The position numbers and the translations under genes are program-made. Positions 53,449 through 62,793 of a stretch of 64,000 bases of DNA are shown here, piece after piece. The notes below the pieces were generated by a model, which made no database searches, was not told the origin of the DNA, and worked only from the letters and a program-made list of their open reading frames with translations. Numbering within the stretch: position 1 is the stretch's first letter; the number at the start of each line of letters is the position of its first letter. The DNA comes from Pseudovibrio exalbescens. Lineage in GTDB: Bacteria > Pseudomonadota > Alphaproteobacteria > Rhizobiales > Stappiaceae. The stretch covers positions 310,001 to 374,000 of the forward strand of contig NZ_JAQZAJ010000005.1 of NCBI RefSeq assembly GCF_028737195.1, read 5' to 3'.

Positions 53449-56172
53449 ATGACCATCCGCAATCTGGACAGCCTGTTCTGGCCCAAAGCCCTTGTTGTTG
53501 TGGGATCGCACCGCACCCCGGAAATACTGGCGCACAAGATGCTTCAAGGCATCATCGACAGCGGCTTTACCGGGTCCATCACAACGGTGGGTCTCGCCCC
53601 TTCACTTCTGCCGCAAGAACACGCCGATCGGTTCAAGTTCGCCAAGTCGGTTCGGGAATTGCCGCACCCTGTCGACCTGCTGGTTTACATGGGCGACAAG
53701 GAGAGCGCTGCCGATGTCATCTCTGCTGCGGGAGAACATGGCGCGCGCGGTGCGTTGTTCCCCTCCAGCGGATTTGATGACTGGGAACCTCAAGACCTCC
53801 AACGCGTGCTGAATGCTGCCAAACCGTTCAACCTGCGCGTCCTTGGTCCCGGCAGTCTGGGCATGGCTGCCCCGCATGCGGGCTTTGCCGCCCTGCTGAC
53901 CTCAGACCAGCCACTCAAGGGTGATCTGGCGCTGATTTCTCGCTCCGGCACCATCTTCAATGCCACCATGGCTTGGGCGCGCTCCAGTTCTATTGGCTTC
54001 TCTGGCGTGGCCTCGCTGGGGCGCCGTGCAGATGTTGACGTCTCTGATCTGCTCGATTGGTTCGCTCAAGACTATCGAACCCGTGCGATCCTTGTGCATT
54101 TTGAAACCATCGAGAACCCACGCAAGTTCCTCTCCGCTGCCCGCGCCGCCGCCCGCTCCAAACCTGTTGTTGTGATCCGCTCGGGTGCCAGCCGTGACCG
54201 CAAGAGTTCCGGCCACACCCATGCAGCGCGTCTGGCCACACAAGACGCGGTGTATGACGCCGCGCTTCAACGCGCAGGCGTGCTGCGCGTGGACGACATC
54301 GGGGAGATGTTTGAGGCTGTTGAAACCATCAGCCGTGTCAAACCACCTGAAGGCAAGCGGCTTTCCATAATCGCAAACGGCCGAACGCTGGCAACCATCG
54401 CCGCCGACCGTCTGAAAGCAGCAGGCGGCCAGTTGGCAACGATCAATGACGAAAGCCGCGAAAAGCTCGCCAGGCTGACGCGCATCGATGCCCATGCCGC
54501 CAACCCGGTCGTCCTGCGCGAGAATGCAAGTCCAGAGGAGTTCAAGGAGGGTATCGATACGCTGCTTGCCGACAAGAACTGTGACGGCGTTCTGGCAATC
54601 GCTGCCCCCACCGCCTTCGTGGACTTTACACAAATTGCCGAGGCCATCGCCAAGGCTGGCAAAGACCACATGAAAGGCTACGGCAAGAAACGCGCCCTCA
54701 TTGCCACGCTTGCCTGTGGCAACACCCTGCCTCGCGCGGCGCTTGATGAGGCAAAAGTTCCCTGTTACGCGAGCCCTTCCGAGGCTATCGCCAGCTTCAT
54801 GCACCTGATCCGCTATCGCGAGGTCAAAGAGCTGCTGATGTCGGCGCCTGAGAACATCGCAGCGGACTTTACACCCAACCTGCGCCTTGCAAGGCAATCG
54901 GTGCAAGGCGCACTGCTGGAAAAGCAGCGTTGGCTCACGCCGTTGCAAACCCGCGATCTGCTGCGTGCCTATGGCATACCGCAGGTGCCGTTACATCTGG
55001 CGGCAACGATTGAAGAGGCTGTTATCGCGGCGCAGGATTTCCTGAAGGACTACACTCAGGTCGCGCTGAAAATCTCCAGTCCAGACCTGATTTTCAAATC
55101 GGATGTGGGCGGCGTTGTTCTGGGCCTCGAAACGGGCGAAGCCGTGCACAAAGCCGCAGATCAGATGCTCACCCGCCTGCAGGCACAGCACCCGACGGCC
55201 CGCATCACCGGCATTGAAATTCAGCCCATGATCGTTCGGCAAAACGGTGTTGAGCTTTATGTGGGCATTGCGGATGATCCCGTGTTTGGCCCGGCCGTGG
55301 TTTTCGGCAAGGGTGGCACTTCCGTCGAGATTGTCGGTGACCGCGCTATCGATCTTGCGCCACTGGACATGAACCTTGCTCGTGCCCTCATAGAGCGGAC
55401 AGAAACGGCTAAACTGCTCAAGGGCTTCCGCAGCCGACCTGCGGTCAAGACCGATGAGATTGCGCGGCTTCTGGTGAAGCTCTCGCAGATCGCCATCGAC
55501 TTTCCGGAGATCCGGGAACTGGATCTCAACCCTGTCGTGGCCGACGCTGACGGCCTGATCGCGCTCGACGCGCGCGTTGCCGTTCAGCCGCCGCACCAGC
55601 GCCCGGGCCGTCAGGGCGCCTCACGCATGGCGATCACGCCCTATCCGAAAGAATGGGAACTGCGTGACAACCTGAAGGATGGCTCTCCCATCTTCATTCG
55701 CCCGCTGAGGCCGGAGGATCAGGGGGCTCTGCTGGAGTTCTTCAAGCACGTGACCCAAGAGGACATGCGCCTGCGGTTCTTCTCCCCAATCAAGGAGTTC
55801 AACCAGCCGTTCCTTGCCCGCCTTGTGCAGCTTGACTATGCCCGCGCCATGGCATTCGGCGCTTTTCGCCCCGACACTGGCGAGATGTTGGGTGTCGTGC
55901 GCATTCACGCCAACCCCGATCACACAGAGGGTGAATACGCGGTGATGGTCCAGTCGGGCATGAAAGGGCAAGGCTTGGGCTGGCTTTTGATGCGCCTGAT
56001 GATCCGCTACGCCAAAGCCGATGGCATTGACATCATCAAAGGGGAAGTCCTTCGTGAGAACTCCACAATGTTGGAGATGTGCCGCAGCCTCGGCTTTAAC
56101 ATCAAGCGCTCACTGGATGACGACGCTCTGACCATCGTCACCTTGGATACCCACGCCGACAACTCTCTCTAG
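53449..56172 (+). CDS. ADP-forming acyl-CoA synthetase-like protein fused to GNAT acetyltransferase (Pat/YfiQ type)
   Basis: 907 residues. Order: CoA-binding domain (about 8-140), succinyl-CoA-ligase-like domain (about 150-300) with SGHTHAA (254-260), ATP-grasp domain (about 490-715, 'LKISSPDLIFKSDVGGVVLGL') and a C-terminal GNAT domain (about 735-900, 'IRPLRPEDQGALLEF', 'GMKGQGLGWLL'). This is the architecture of protein lysine acetyltransferase Pat/YfiQ, which acetylates acetyl-CoA synthetase. H256 matches the phospho-His of active ADP-forming enzymes, so synthetase activity is possible. It is 105 bases after the stress gene, with a terminator between. ATG 53449 fits the family start. Confidence 0.9.
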   Translation: MTIRNLDSLFWPKALVVVGSHRTPEILAHKMLQGIIDSGFTGSITTVGLAPSLLPQEHADRFKFAKSVRELPHPVDLLVYMGDKESAADVISAAGEHGARGALFPSSGFDDWEPQDLQRVLNAAKPFNLRVLGPGSLGMAAPHAGFAALLTSDQPLKGDLALISRSGTIFNATMAWARSSSIGFSGVASLGRRADVDVSDLLDWFAQDYRTRAILVHFETIENPRKFLSAARAAARSKPVVVIRSGASRDRKSSGHTHAARLATQDAVYDAALQRAGVLRVDDIGEMFEAVETISRVKPPEGKRLSIIANGRTLATIAADRLKAAGGQLATINDESREKLARLTRIDAHAANPVVLRENASPEEFKEGIDTLLADKNCDGVLAIAAPTAFVDFTQIAEAIAKAGKDHMKGYGKKRALIATLACGNTLPRAALDEAKVPCYASPSEAIASFMHLIRYREVKELLMSAPENIAADFTPNLRLARQSVQGALLEKQRWLTPLQTRDLLRAYGIPQVPLHLAATIEEAVIAAQDFLKDYTQVALKISSPDLIFKSDVGGVVLGLETGEAVHKAADQMLTRLQAQHPTARITGIEIQPMIVRQNGVELYVGIADDPVFGPAVVFGKGGTSVEIVGDRAIDLAPLDMNLARALIERTETAKLLKGFRSRPAVKTDEIARLLVKLSQIAIDFPEIRELDLNPVVADADGLIALDARVAVQPPHQRPGRQGASRMAITPYPKEWELRDNLKDGSPIFIRPLRPEDQGALLEFFKHVTQEDMRLRFFSPIKEFNQPFLARLVQLDYARAMAFGAFRPDTGEMLGVVRIHANPDHTEGEYAVMVQSGMKGQGLGWLLMRLMIRYAKADGIDIIKGEVLRENSTMLEMCRSLGFNIKRSLDDDALTIVTLDTHADNSL

Positions 56173-56177
56173 GGCAG

Positions 56178-57848
56178 TCAGGCCTTCTGGCTTTCCTCCC
56201 GGATGGCCGTCAGCGACTTCACTGGTGTGATGGCTTCCGGGTCGAGCAGCAGATGGAGGAGCGCAGGCCTGTTTCCAGCCGCCGCTTGCTCAAACGCAGG
56301 TCCGAACTCTTCAGCACTGCGGATTGTTGCCGAGTAGAAGCCATAGGCCTCAGCTATGCGGGCGAATGCCGGGTTCTGCAGCGTGGTCGCGCTGACCCGA
56401 CCCGGATACTCCCGCTCTTGATGCATGCGAATAGTGCCGTAAATCCCGTTGTCGACCACGATAACAATGATATTGGCATTCTCCTGAGCCGCCGTCCCCA
56501 GCTCCTGCATGGTCATCTGAAGGCAGCCGTCCCCTGCAAAGCAGAGAACCATACGCTCCTTGTGCTTCAGCTTGCCTGCAATTGCTGCGGGCAGGCCGTA
56601 TCCCATGGAGCCGGAGGTTGGCGCAAGCTGCGATCCATACGTGCGGAAGCGATGGAAGCGGTGCACCCACGTGGCGTAGTTGCCTGCGCCATTAGCAATG
56701 ATGGCATCATCCGGGAGATTGTTTTCCAGCCAGTCCACCACTTGTGCCATCTGCAGGTCACCCGGCACCTCCGGCCGTGCACCCGACCACGCGAGATAAT
56801 CCTGATGAGCCGCTTCGCGGTGGGCGGACCACGCAGGCGCAACTGACGGTCTCAGGTCTTCCAGCATGCTGGCAAATGCAAGCGGCGAGGCATTGATGGC
56901 TAACGTTGGTGCGTACACCCGACCCAACTCTTCCGGACCCGGATGGACATGAACCAGCTTTTGCTGCGGCACAGGGATTTCCAACAGCGTGTAGGACTGA
57001 CTGGCCATTTCGGAGAGAATGTCGCCAACAACCAGCAGCAGATCCGCCTGCTCTACCCGCGACTTCAGCTTCGGGTTGATGCCAATGCCCACGTCACCGG
57101 CATAGTTGGGATGAAGGTGGTCGAAGAGCATTTGGCGGCGGAACGCAACAGCCACTGGCAGATCATAGCGCTCAGCAAAGCGGGTCAGCTGATCGCGCGC
57201 AGTTTCTGTCCAGCGGGAGCCGCCGATGATCACCATCGGGTTCCTTGCTGCCTTCAGCATCATGTCCAGATCTGCCATCTGCTGGGCAGAAGGGTAGCTT
57301 TCTACAGGCTGCATCATGGGCGCGACTTGTGCATGCACCTCTTCCACCAGCATGTCTTCCGGCAGCGCCAGAACCACTGGTCCAGGCCGACCGGATGTGG
57401 CCACATGATAGGCTCTGGAGATGAATTCCGGAACGCGTGCGGCGTGGTCGATCTCAGCCACCCACTTGGCCATACCGCCGAACATCTGCCGGTAGTTCAC
57501 TTCCTGAAACGCATCCCGCTCGCGCATACCGGTCTCAATCTGCCCAACGAAAAGGATCATGGGCGTTGCATCCTGCTGCGCGACATGAACGCCTGCGGCC
57601 GCGTTGGTTGCGCCCGGCCCGCGGGTGACCATGCAGATGCCGGGCCGCCCGGTAAGCTTGCCATAGGCCTCGGCCATCATGGCTGCGCCGCCCTCTTGTC
57701 GGCAAACAGTCACCGGGATCTGGCTGTCGTAAAGCCCATCCAACACGGCGAGGTAGCTCTCCCCCGGCACACAGAACACGCGTTCTGCGCCTTGCGCCTC
57801 CAACGCTTCAACAATGAGCTGACCACCGGTTTTTTTCTTGAGTTCCAT
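56178..57848 (-). CDS. Thiamine-diphosphate enzyme, acetolactate synthase-like
   Basis: A 556-residue TPP enzyme with the three usual domains: N-terminal with catalytic Glu in 'CRQEGGAAMMAEAYGKLTGRPG' (E52), central FAD/NAD-like domain, and C-terminal TPP domain with 'GDGCLQMTMQELGTAAQENANIIVIVVDN' (G-D-G...N motif). It resembles the large subunit of acetolactate synthase or oxo-acid decarboxylases/sulphoacetaldehyde-type enzymes; no small regulatory subunit is adjacent, so a role in branched-chain synthesis is not certain. It is convergent with the fusion gene (five bases apart) and divergent from the kinase. Confidence 0.85.
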   Translation of the reverse strand: MELKKKTGGQLIVEALEAQGAERVFCVPGESYLAVLDGLYDSQIPVTVCRQEGGAAMMAEAYGKLTGRPGICMVTRGPGATNAAAGVHVAQQDATPMILFVGQIETGMRERDAFQEVNYRQMFGGMAKWVAEIDHAARVPEFISRAYHVATSGRPGPVVLALPEDMLVEEVHAQVAPMMQPVESYPSAQQMADLDMMLKAARNPMVIIGGSRWTETARDQLTRFAERYDLPVAVAFRRQMLFDHLHPNYAGDVGIGINPKLKSRVEQADLLLVVGDILSEMASQSYTLLEIPVPQQKLVHVHPGPEELGRVYAPTLAINASPLAFASMLEDLRPSVAPAWSAHREAAHQDYLAWSGARPEVPGDLQMAQVVDWLENNLPDDAIIANGAGNYATWVHRFHRFRTYGSQLAPTSGSMGYGLPAAIAGKLKHKERMVLCFAGDGCLQMTMQELGTAAQENANIIVIVVDNGIYGTIRMHQEREYPGRVSATTLQNPAFARIAEAYGFYSATIRSAEEFGPAFEQAAAGNRPALLHLLLDPEAITPVKSLTAIREESQKA

Positions 57849-57937
57849 TCAGGGGCTCCACGGGCATTTGCGTAGGTTTGTTTCGGTGTAAGCTATGCGC
57901 GTTCGTTTCGCTTTGAAACCGGAAAGCCGTTGTGGGT

Positions 57938-57956
57938 TCATTCCCATATGGAATGA
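57938..57956. promoter_or_regulatory. Inverted repeat between the TPP enzyme and kinase genes
   Basis: TCATTCC-CATAT-GGAATGA, perfect 7-bp arms, in the 251-base divergent promoter region. A plausible operator for a GntR- or TetR-like protein; none is adjacent. Confidence 0.4.
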
Positions 57957-58099
57957 TGCAAAATCACATTGAGACTTCTTTCGCGGTTGCGGAATCGCAG
58001 ATGGCCAGTACACCTGAAAGCAGCAGAACCCTCAATCAAAACGGGTAACCACACCAGCACATGGTTCAGGGCCACCCCCTCACCGGAAAGGCGTAGAGA

Positions 58100-59644
58100 A
58101 TGAAAGATCCTCACACCGTCCGCGACCAGTCCGAGGCCTTTGCCCTTATGGAAGCCCCGGAGACGCACGGTGGGTGTCCGGTCAAACGGATCGATACTCA
58201 TGCGAACGTCGTCTTTCTTGCGGGAAAGAACGCCTACAAGATGAAACGAGCGGTCAAGTACCCCTTCCTCGACTATTCCACGCTCGAAAAACGCCGTTAC
58301 GCCTGTGGCCGCGAAATTGAGTTGAACCGCCAGTACGCTCCAGAGATTTACCTCGGCGTGGTTCCGTTGACCCGAGAGGCCAACGGAACACTTGCGCTGA
58401 ATGGATCAGGCACCCCCGAAGAATGGGTGGTTCACATGCTGCGTTTTGACGAAAGCCAAGGCCTTGACCTCATCGCAACCGAACGCGGCATTGATGACAA
58501 ACTGTCTGAGGACCTCGCGCGCCTGATGGCCCGCGCTCATGCTGCTGCTGCGCCCTCTGATGCCGCGCGCTGGATTGCGGACCTCAGGAACTATGTGGAA
58601 CAGAACCGCGAGGCATTCAGTGAGTTCCCGCAGTTTTTTCCCAAAGATCTGGCGGAGGAGCTCTACCGCAGAGCCTGTGCCGAGCATGACCGCATTGCCC
58701 CGCTCCTGAAGAAAAGGGGAGAACAGGGATACATTCGCCTTACCCATGGCGATGCGCACCTGTCCAACATCGTGCTTATTGATGGAGAGCCGAAGCTGTT
58801 TGATGCCGTAGAGTTTGACGACATCATCGCAACGGGAGATGTGCTATACGATCTGGCATACCTGCTTCTCGACTTGTGGGAGCGGGAGGAAACCCGCGCT
58901 GCAAACCGTGTTTTGAACCGCTATCTCGTTGTCACGCACCGGGACGACGACCTGTCTGCCCTCACCTTCCTTCCATTTTTCATGATGATGCGCGCGGCAA
59001 TCCGGGCCAAGGTTGTGGCCGCTGCAAGCCTGCACAAGACCGGCAAAGACAAGAGCGATGCGGAGGAAAGCGCCAGCAAGTACTTCCGCATTGCCTTTGA
59101 GGCACTGAGCACAGAGCCTGCCCGCTTGGTGGGTATTGGCGGGCTTTCCGGCACCGGAAAAACAACGGTTGCTCGCGGCGTCGCGCCCTTTATCGGGGCC
59201 ATGCCCGGCGCGGTGCACATCCGCACGGATGTGGAACGCAAGCTACTGCTGGGTTTGCAAGAGACCCAACAGGCCCCGGCAGAGACCTACAGCAAAGAGG
59301 TTTCGGATCAGGTCTACGCACAGGTCTACCGCAAGGCCGCAGCCGTTCTTGCCACCGGACATTCCGTGGTGGTGGATGGCGTTTTTGCCGCTCCAGAAGA
59401 ACGGGAAAAACTGGCGGAAATCGCACAATCGGCTGGTGCCAGCTTTTCAGGTATTTGGCTTGAAGCACCTATGGATGTGAAAGAGAGTCGCGTCACCGAC
59501 CGAAAAGGCGACGCATCCGATGCAAATGCAGCAGTTGTGCGTGCTCAGGAAGGCTACGTAACCGGAGAAATCAGTTGGACGAAAGTAGATGGCTCAGCTC
59601 CTGCAATTGATGTGCAACTTCAAGTGCTTGAGGTCTTGATTTAG
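58100..59644 (+). CDS. Aminoglycoside-phosphotransferase-like domain fused to P-loop kinase
   Basis: 514 residues. The N-terminal domain (about 1-340) is APH-like: 'KNAYKMKRAVKYPFLDYSTLEKR' (Lys), the catalytic loop 'LTHGDAHLSNIVL' and 'FDAVEFDD' (metal Asp). The C-terminal domain (about 345-514) is an AAA/adenylate-kinase-like P-loop protein with Walker A 'GGLSGTGKTTVAR' and 'VVVDGVFAAPEEREKL'. This COG2187-COG0645 fusion is widespread but uncharacterised; it is not a known resistance gene. ATG 58100 is used. It is divergent from the TPP enzyme and upstream of feoABC. Confidence 0.9.
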   Translation: MKDPHTVRDQSEAFALMEAPETHGGCPVKRIDTHANVVFLAGKNAYKMKRAVKYPFLDYSTLEKRRYACGREIELNRQYAPEIYLGVVPLTREANGTLALNGSGTPEEWVVHMLRFDESQGLDLIATERGIDDKLSEDLARLMARAHAAAAPSDAARWIADLRNYVEQNREAFSEFPQFFPKDLAEELYRRACAEHDRIAPLLKKRGEQGYIRLTHGDAHLSNIVLIDGEPKLFDAVEFDDIIATGDVLYDLAYLLLDLWEREETRAANRVLNRYLVVTHRDDDLSALTFLPFFMMMRAAIRAKVVAAASLHKTGKDKSDAEESASKYFRIAFEALSTEPARLVGIGGLSGTGKTTVARGVAPFIGAMPGAVHIRTDVERKLLLGLQETQQAPAETYSKEVSDQVYAQVYRKAAAVLATGHSVVVDGVFAAPEEREKLAEIAQSAGASFSGIWLEAPMDVKESRVTDRKGDASDANAAVVRAQEGYVTGEISWTKVDGSAPAIDVQLQVLEVLI

Positions 59645-59719
59645 CCCTGCGCTCTACTTTGTAACCGTTCCAAACGATTGAAATGTAAGGGTTTTCCGTC
59701 TGTGACAACCTAGCACTTT

Positions 59720-59749
59720 TGATAATTATCAATGCGAATGGTTCGCATT
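59720..59749 (+). promoter_or_regulatory. Putative Fur operator of feoABC
   Basis: Two abutting palindromes: TGATAATTATCA (59720-59731) and AATGCGAA-TGG-TTCGCATT (59731-59749). GATAAT and GCGAATGGTTCGCATT resemble classical Fur boxes. They lie 56-85 bases before feoA, the expected place for iron repression. Confidence 0.7.
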
Positions 59750-59804
59750 AGCAGTCCATTGAGGTCAACTAGACTGCACCTTTTCACCTTCGGAGACACA
59801 CTCC

Positions 59805-60110
59805 ATGCAAAGGCAAGTGACCAATGCCTTGGCGCCAACCCATGACGCTCAAGAACATAATCCAGCTGCCCACAGCTCCCCCAGCCTCACCTGGCTGAGC
59901 GATGCTCCTTTAAACACCGAGGTTCGCATCACTCGCCTCGGCCACAGTCGGCAAGAAGCACTTCACTTGCGCAGCCTCGGCCTTTCGGAAAAGCAGGCGC
60001 TGACTGTCTTGCGAGGCCGAAACACAGAACCACGCATCATCGCCAGTGGTGCAAATCGCGTTGCTTTGGGCGTTGATCTGGCGCGCACCATTAAAGTAGA
60101 GGTCGCCTGA
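59805..60110 (+). CDS. feoA: Ferrous iron transport protein FeoA
   Basis: A 101-residue cytoplasmic SH3-like partner of FeoB. After a 35-residue tail of low complexity comes the FeoA core 'EVRITRLGHSRQEALHLRSLGLSEKQALTVLRG' and 'NRVALGVDLARTIKVEV'. ATG 59805 follows GGAG. It is the first gene of feoABC, two bases before feoB, below a probable Fur operator. Confidence 0.93.
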   Translation: MQRQVTNALAPTHDAQEHNPAAHSSPSLTWLSDAPLNTEVRITRLGHSRQEALHLRSLGLSEKQALTVLRGRNTEPRIIASGANRVALGVDLARTIKVEVA

Positions 60111-60112
60111 TC

Positions 60113-62464
60113 ATGGGATGTCACGACACAACCGTCACCGAGGTTCCGGAAAACGCGCAACATGTGTTGCTGCTCGGCACGGCCAACTCCGGCAAAAGCT
60201 CGCTCTTCAACCTTCTAACAGGCAATCAGCAGACAGTCGGCAACTGGCCGGGTGTAACCGTTGACAAGAAAAGCGGTTTGGCGCGCCACAACGGCCAGGT
60301 CTTCAACATTGTTGACCTGCCCGGTGTTGCGAGCCTTGCCAGTGACCATACCGAGCGCTTGGATGAAACAATCACACGGCAAGTGCTGCTGGAGAGCCCG
60401 GCCTCAACGCTTGTGGTCACAATCGACCCCTTGAGCCCCGAGCGCGCGCTTTCAATCTTGCTGCAAGGCCTGCATTACGGTCTGCCAACCATTGGCGTTT
60501 TGACCAAGGCAGATATGTGGCCAGAGGAAGAAGCCGTAGCTGGCGCCAATCGCCTCGCCGCCAATCTCGGTATTCCGGTGCTTGCTGTTTCCGCCAATAC
60601 GGGCGCAGGCCGCGAGGCCCTGTTGGCGACCCTAGCCGATGCGGCGGGCAACAAGGTTTGCCTCAAAGATCCAGCTGTTACACTTCCATCGGTTGATGTG
60701 CAGGTAACCGAGCTGGAGAAGTTCATAACCTCAAATGAGCAGATCAAACCTCGCCGGGCCCGCGCGCTTTCCTATCGCTTGCTGGAAGGCGACAAATTGG
60801 CCAGCACAATGGTCAGCGCTAAAACGCGTCACAAGGCTCAAGAGCTGATCATCTCCTACGAAGAGCAGACAGAAAACGCACTGAACTTCGACATTGCGGA
60901 TGCCTACTATACCCGTGCATTCGAGCTGGACCGGGTGCTTGATTTGCCAGACCCGGCCTCTGTGCGCTACGTCTCCGACAAGCTGGACTCCATTGCCCTT
61001 TCCTCTTGGTTTGGCGTCCCGGTGTTTATGGCGGTGATGTACGCCATGTTCTTCATCGCAATCAGTTTTTCCGGCCCGTTCATCGACTTCTTTGACGGCA
61101 TTGGCGATGCATTCTTCGTCCAGACCCCCGCACTTGCCCTTGAGACCCTCGGCCTCGGCGGCGGTATGCTGGAAACAATTGTTCTTGCCATTGGCGGCGG
61201 TGTGCAGACTGTTCTCACATTCATACCGGTCGTGGGCCTGCTGTTTCTGTGTCAGGTGTTCCTTGAGCAGAGCGGCTACATGGCCCGTGCCGCTGTTGTG
61301 ATGGACCGCTTGATGCGCAAGCTTGGCTTGCCGGGCAAGGCCTTCCTGCCCATGATCCTCGGGTTTGGCTGTACCGTTCCCGCCGTTATTGCCACCCGCA
61401 GTTTGGAAAACCGCCGGGAGCGCATCATGAGCGCCATGATGACGCCGTTCATGTCTTGCGGCGCGCGCCTTCCGGTCTATGCGCTTTTTGCAGCGGCATT
61501 CTTTGCAGACAACGGCCAGAACATTGTTTTCCTGCTCTATCTGATGGGTATTGCAGTGGCGATCTTTACCGGCCTTGTCCTGAGCACCACAGTGTTTCCG
61601 GGAGAGCGCTCCGCCCTTGCTATTGAACTACCCACCTATCAGCTGCCGGACTGGACCTCCCTTTTCCGGATCGTCTGGGCGCGCCTTTACATGTTCATCA
61701 TGAGCGCGGGCCGCGTGATCGTGATGATGGTTGCCGTACTCGCTGTGCTGAACTCCGTCAGCTTCGACGGCTCCACCGGGAACGAGAGCAACGGAACCTC
61801 CGTACTGGCAGTAACCTCCAAGGCCGTCACCCCTGTTCTTAGCCCCTTGGGCATCACTGAGGACAACTGGCAGGCAACTGTTGGACTTGTTACCGGCATT
61901 TTCGCCAAGGAAGCCTTGGTGGGCACCTTGCAAGAACTCTACGTCGAACCGGCAGCCGAAGAAGAAGCCGGTGGCCCAGCGCCTCTGGAAGCGTTGGCAG
62001 GGGCGTTCGACGCCCTGTCAGGTGGGCTGATGGACCTGAGCGCCGCTGCGCTTGATCCGCTCGGAATCAGCGTTGGCGACATCTCAAGTGAGCAGGTTGC
62101 TGCCGATGAACTGGAAGTGGATGCAGCGGTTTTTGCTTCCCTTCGTGCGCATTTCGACGGTCAGGTCGGAGCCTTCGCGTTCATGGTTGCAGTGCTGCTT
62201 TACATGCCCTGCGCTGCAGCAGTGGCCGCTATCTGGCGTGAAATTGGCCGCGAATGGACGCTGTTTGCCGTGGCGTGGACCAGCCTGCTTGCCTACTCAG
62301 GGTCCACGATCACCTATCAAATCGGCACCTTTGCCAGACATCCGGGAAGTTCCCTAGTTTGGATATTGGGGCTTGTATCTTTGATCGCCATGGTGATTAT
62401 CGCGAGCAAATATTTCGTCCGAACGGGTGCAGACGAGGTGAGACTGGCGACCACGACAGGGTAG
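60113..62464 (+). CDS. feoB: Ferrous iron transporter FeoB
   Basis: A 783-residue inner-membrane Fe(II) importer. N-terminal G domain: G1 GTANSGKSS (22-30), G2 PGVTVD (46-51), G3 DLPG (68-71), G4 TKAD (131-134; TKxD in place of NKxD). The membrane part has two Gate motifs and the cysteine segment 'GFGCTVPAVIATRSLENRRERI'; a second 'YMPCAAAVAAIW' lies near the C-terminus. Length is normal. It imports ferrous iron under low-oxygen or acidic conditions. Confidence 0.98.
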   Translation: MGCHDTTVTEVPENAQHVLLLGTANSGKSSLFNLLTGNQQTVGNWPGVTVDKKSGLARHNGQVFNIVDLPGVASLASDHTERLDETITRQVLLESPASTLVVTIDPLSPERALSILLQGLHYGLPTIGVLTKADMWPEEEAVAGANRLAANLGIPVLAVSANTGAGREALLATLADAAGNKVCLKDPAVTLPSVDVQVTELEKFITSNEQIKPRRARALSYRLLEGDKLASTMVSAKTRHKAQELIISYEEQTENALNFDIADAYYTRAFELDRVLDLPDPASVRYVSDKLDSIALSSWFGVPVFMAVMYAMFFIAISFSGPFIDFFDGIGDAFFVQTPALALETLGLGGGMLETIVLAIGGGVQTVLTFIPVVGLLFLCQVFLEQSGYMARAAVVMDRLMRKLGLPGKAFLPMILGFGCTVPAVIATRSLENRRERIMSAMMTPFMSCGARLPVYALFAAAFFADNGQNIVFLLYLMGIAVAIFTGLVLSTTVFPGERSALAIELPTYQLPDWTSLFRIVWARLYMFIMSAGRVIVMMVAVLAVLNSVSFDGSTGNESNGTSVLAVTSKAVTPVLSPLGITEDNWQATVGLVTGIFAKEALVGTLQELYVEPAAEEEAGGPAPLEALAGAFDALSGGLMDLSAAALDPLGISVGDISSEQVAADELEVDAAVFASLRAHFDGQVGAFAFMVAVLLYMPCAAAVAAIWREIGREWTLFAVAWTSLLAYSGSTITYQIGTFARHPGSSLVWILGLVSLIAMVIIASKYFVRTGADEVRLATTTG

Positions 62465-62467
62465 TAC

Positions 62468-62698
62468 ATGCTCGGTAAAGTAAAAAAAACAATCGCAAAA
62501 ACAGGGTACGCGACATCGTCAGATGTCGCGGAAGCCTTGAATGTTGCTGAGGATTTTGCACAGGCGATGCTCGATCGACTTGAAAGCATCGGTCAGGTCT
62601 ACAAGGTTACATGCGGCGCGTGCACGGCGTGCCCTACCGCTCAAAAACCTGGTTACACGACCCTTCCCAGACCGCCTGTCAGAACCTGCGCGGAATAA
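62468..62698 (+). CDS. feoC: FeoC-like winged-helix protein
   Basis: A 76-residue protein three bases after feoB. Residues 8-45 form a small winged helix ('TSSDVAEALNVAEDFAQAMLDRLESIGQV') and C49, C52, C55 and C74 could hold an iron-sulphur cluster, as in FeoC. It probably controls FeoB stability or activity. Sequence identity to known FeoC cannot be measured here, so the name rests mainly on position and pattern. Confidence 0.8.
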   Translation: MLGKVKKTIAKTGYATSSDVAEALNVAEDFAQAMLDRLESIGQVYKVTCGACTACPTAQKPGYTTLPRPPVRTCAE

Positions 62699-62793
62699 GT
62701 ACCTTAAAAATCAGAGGCACCAAACTGCGGGTTCCCTAAGATCAGTCATGGCGTCATAGTCCCATTCAGAAAAACAACTGGATGTGCAGAGCC

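Noticed and set aside
53902-54948. 348-residue frame antisense to the synthetase-acetyltransferase fusion
   Set aside because: Mirror of a GC-rich coding frame; composition is non-protein-like.
56943-57875. 310-residue frame antisense to the TPP enzyme
   Set aside because: The opposite strand is a certain TPP enzyme; the antisense product is His-rich and unlike any protein.
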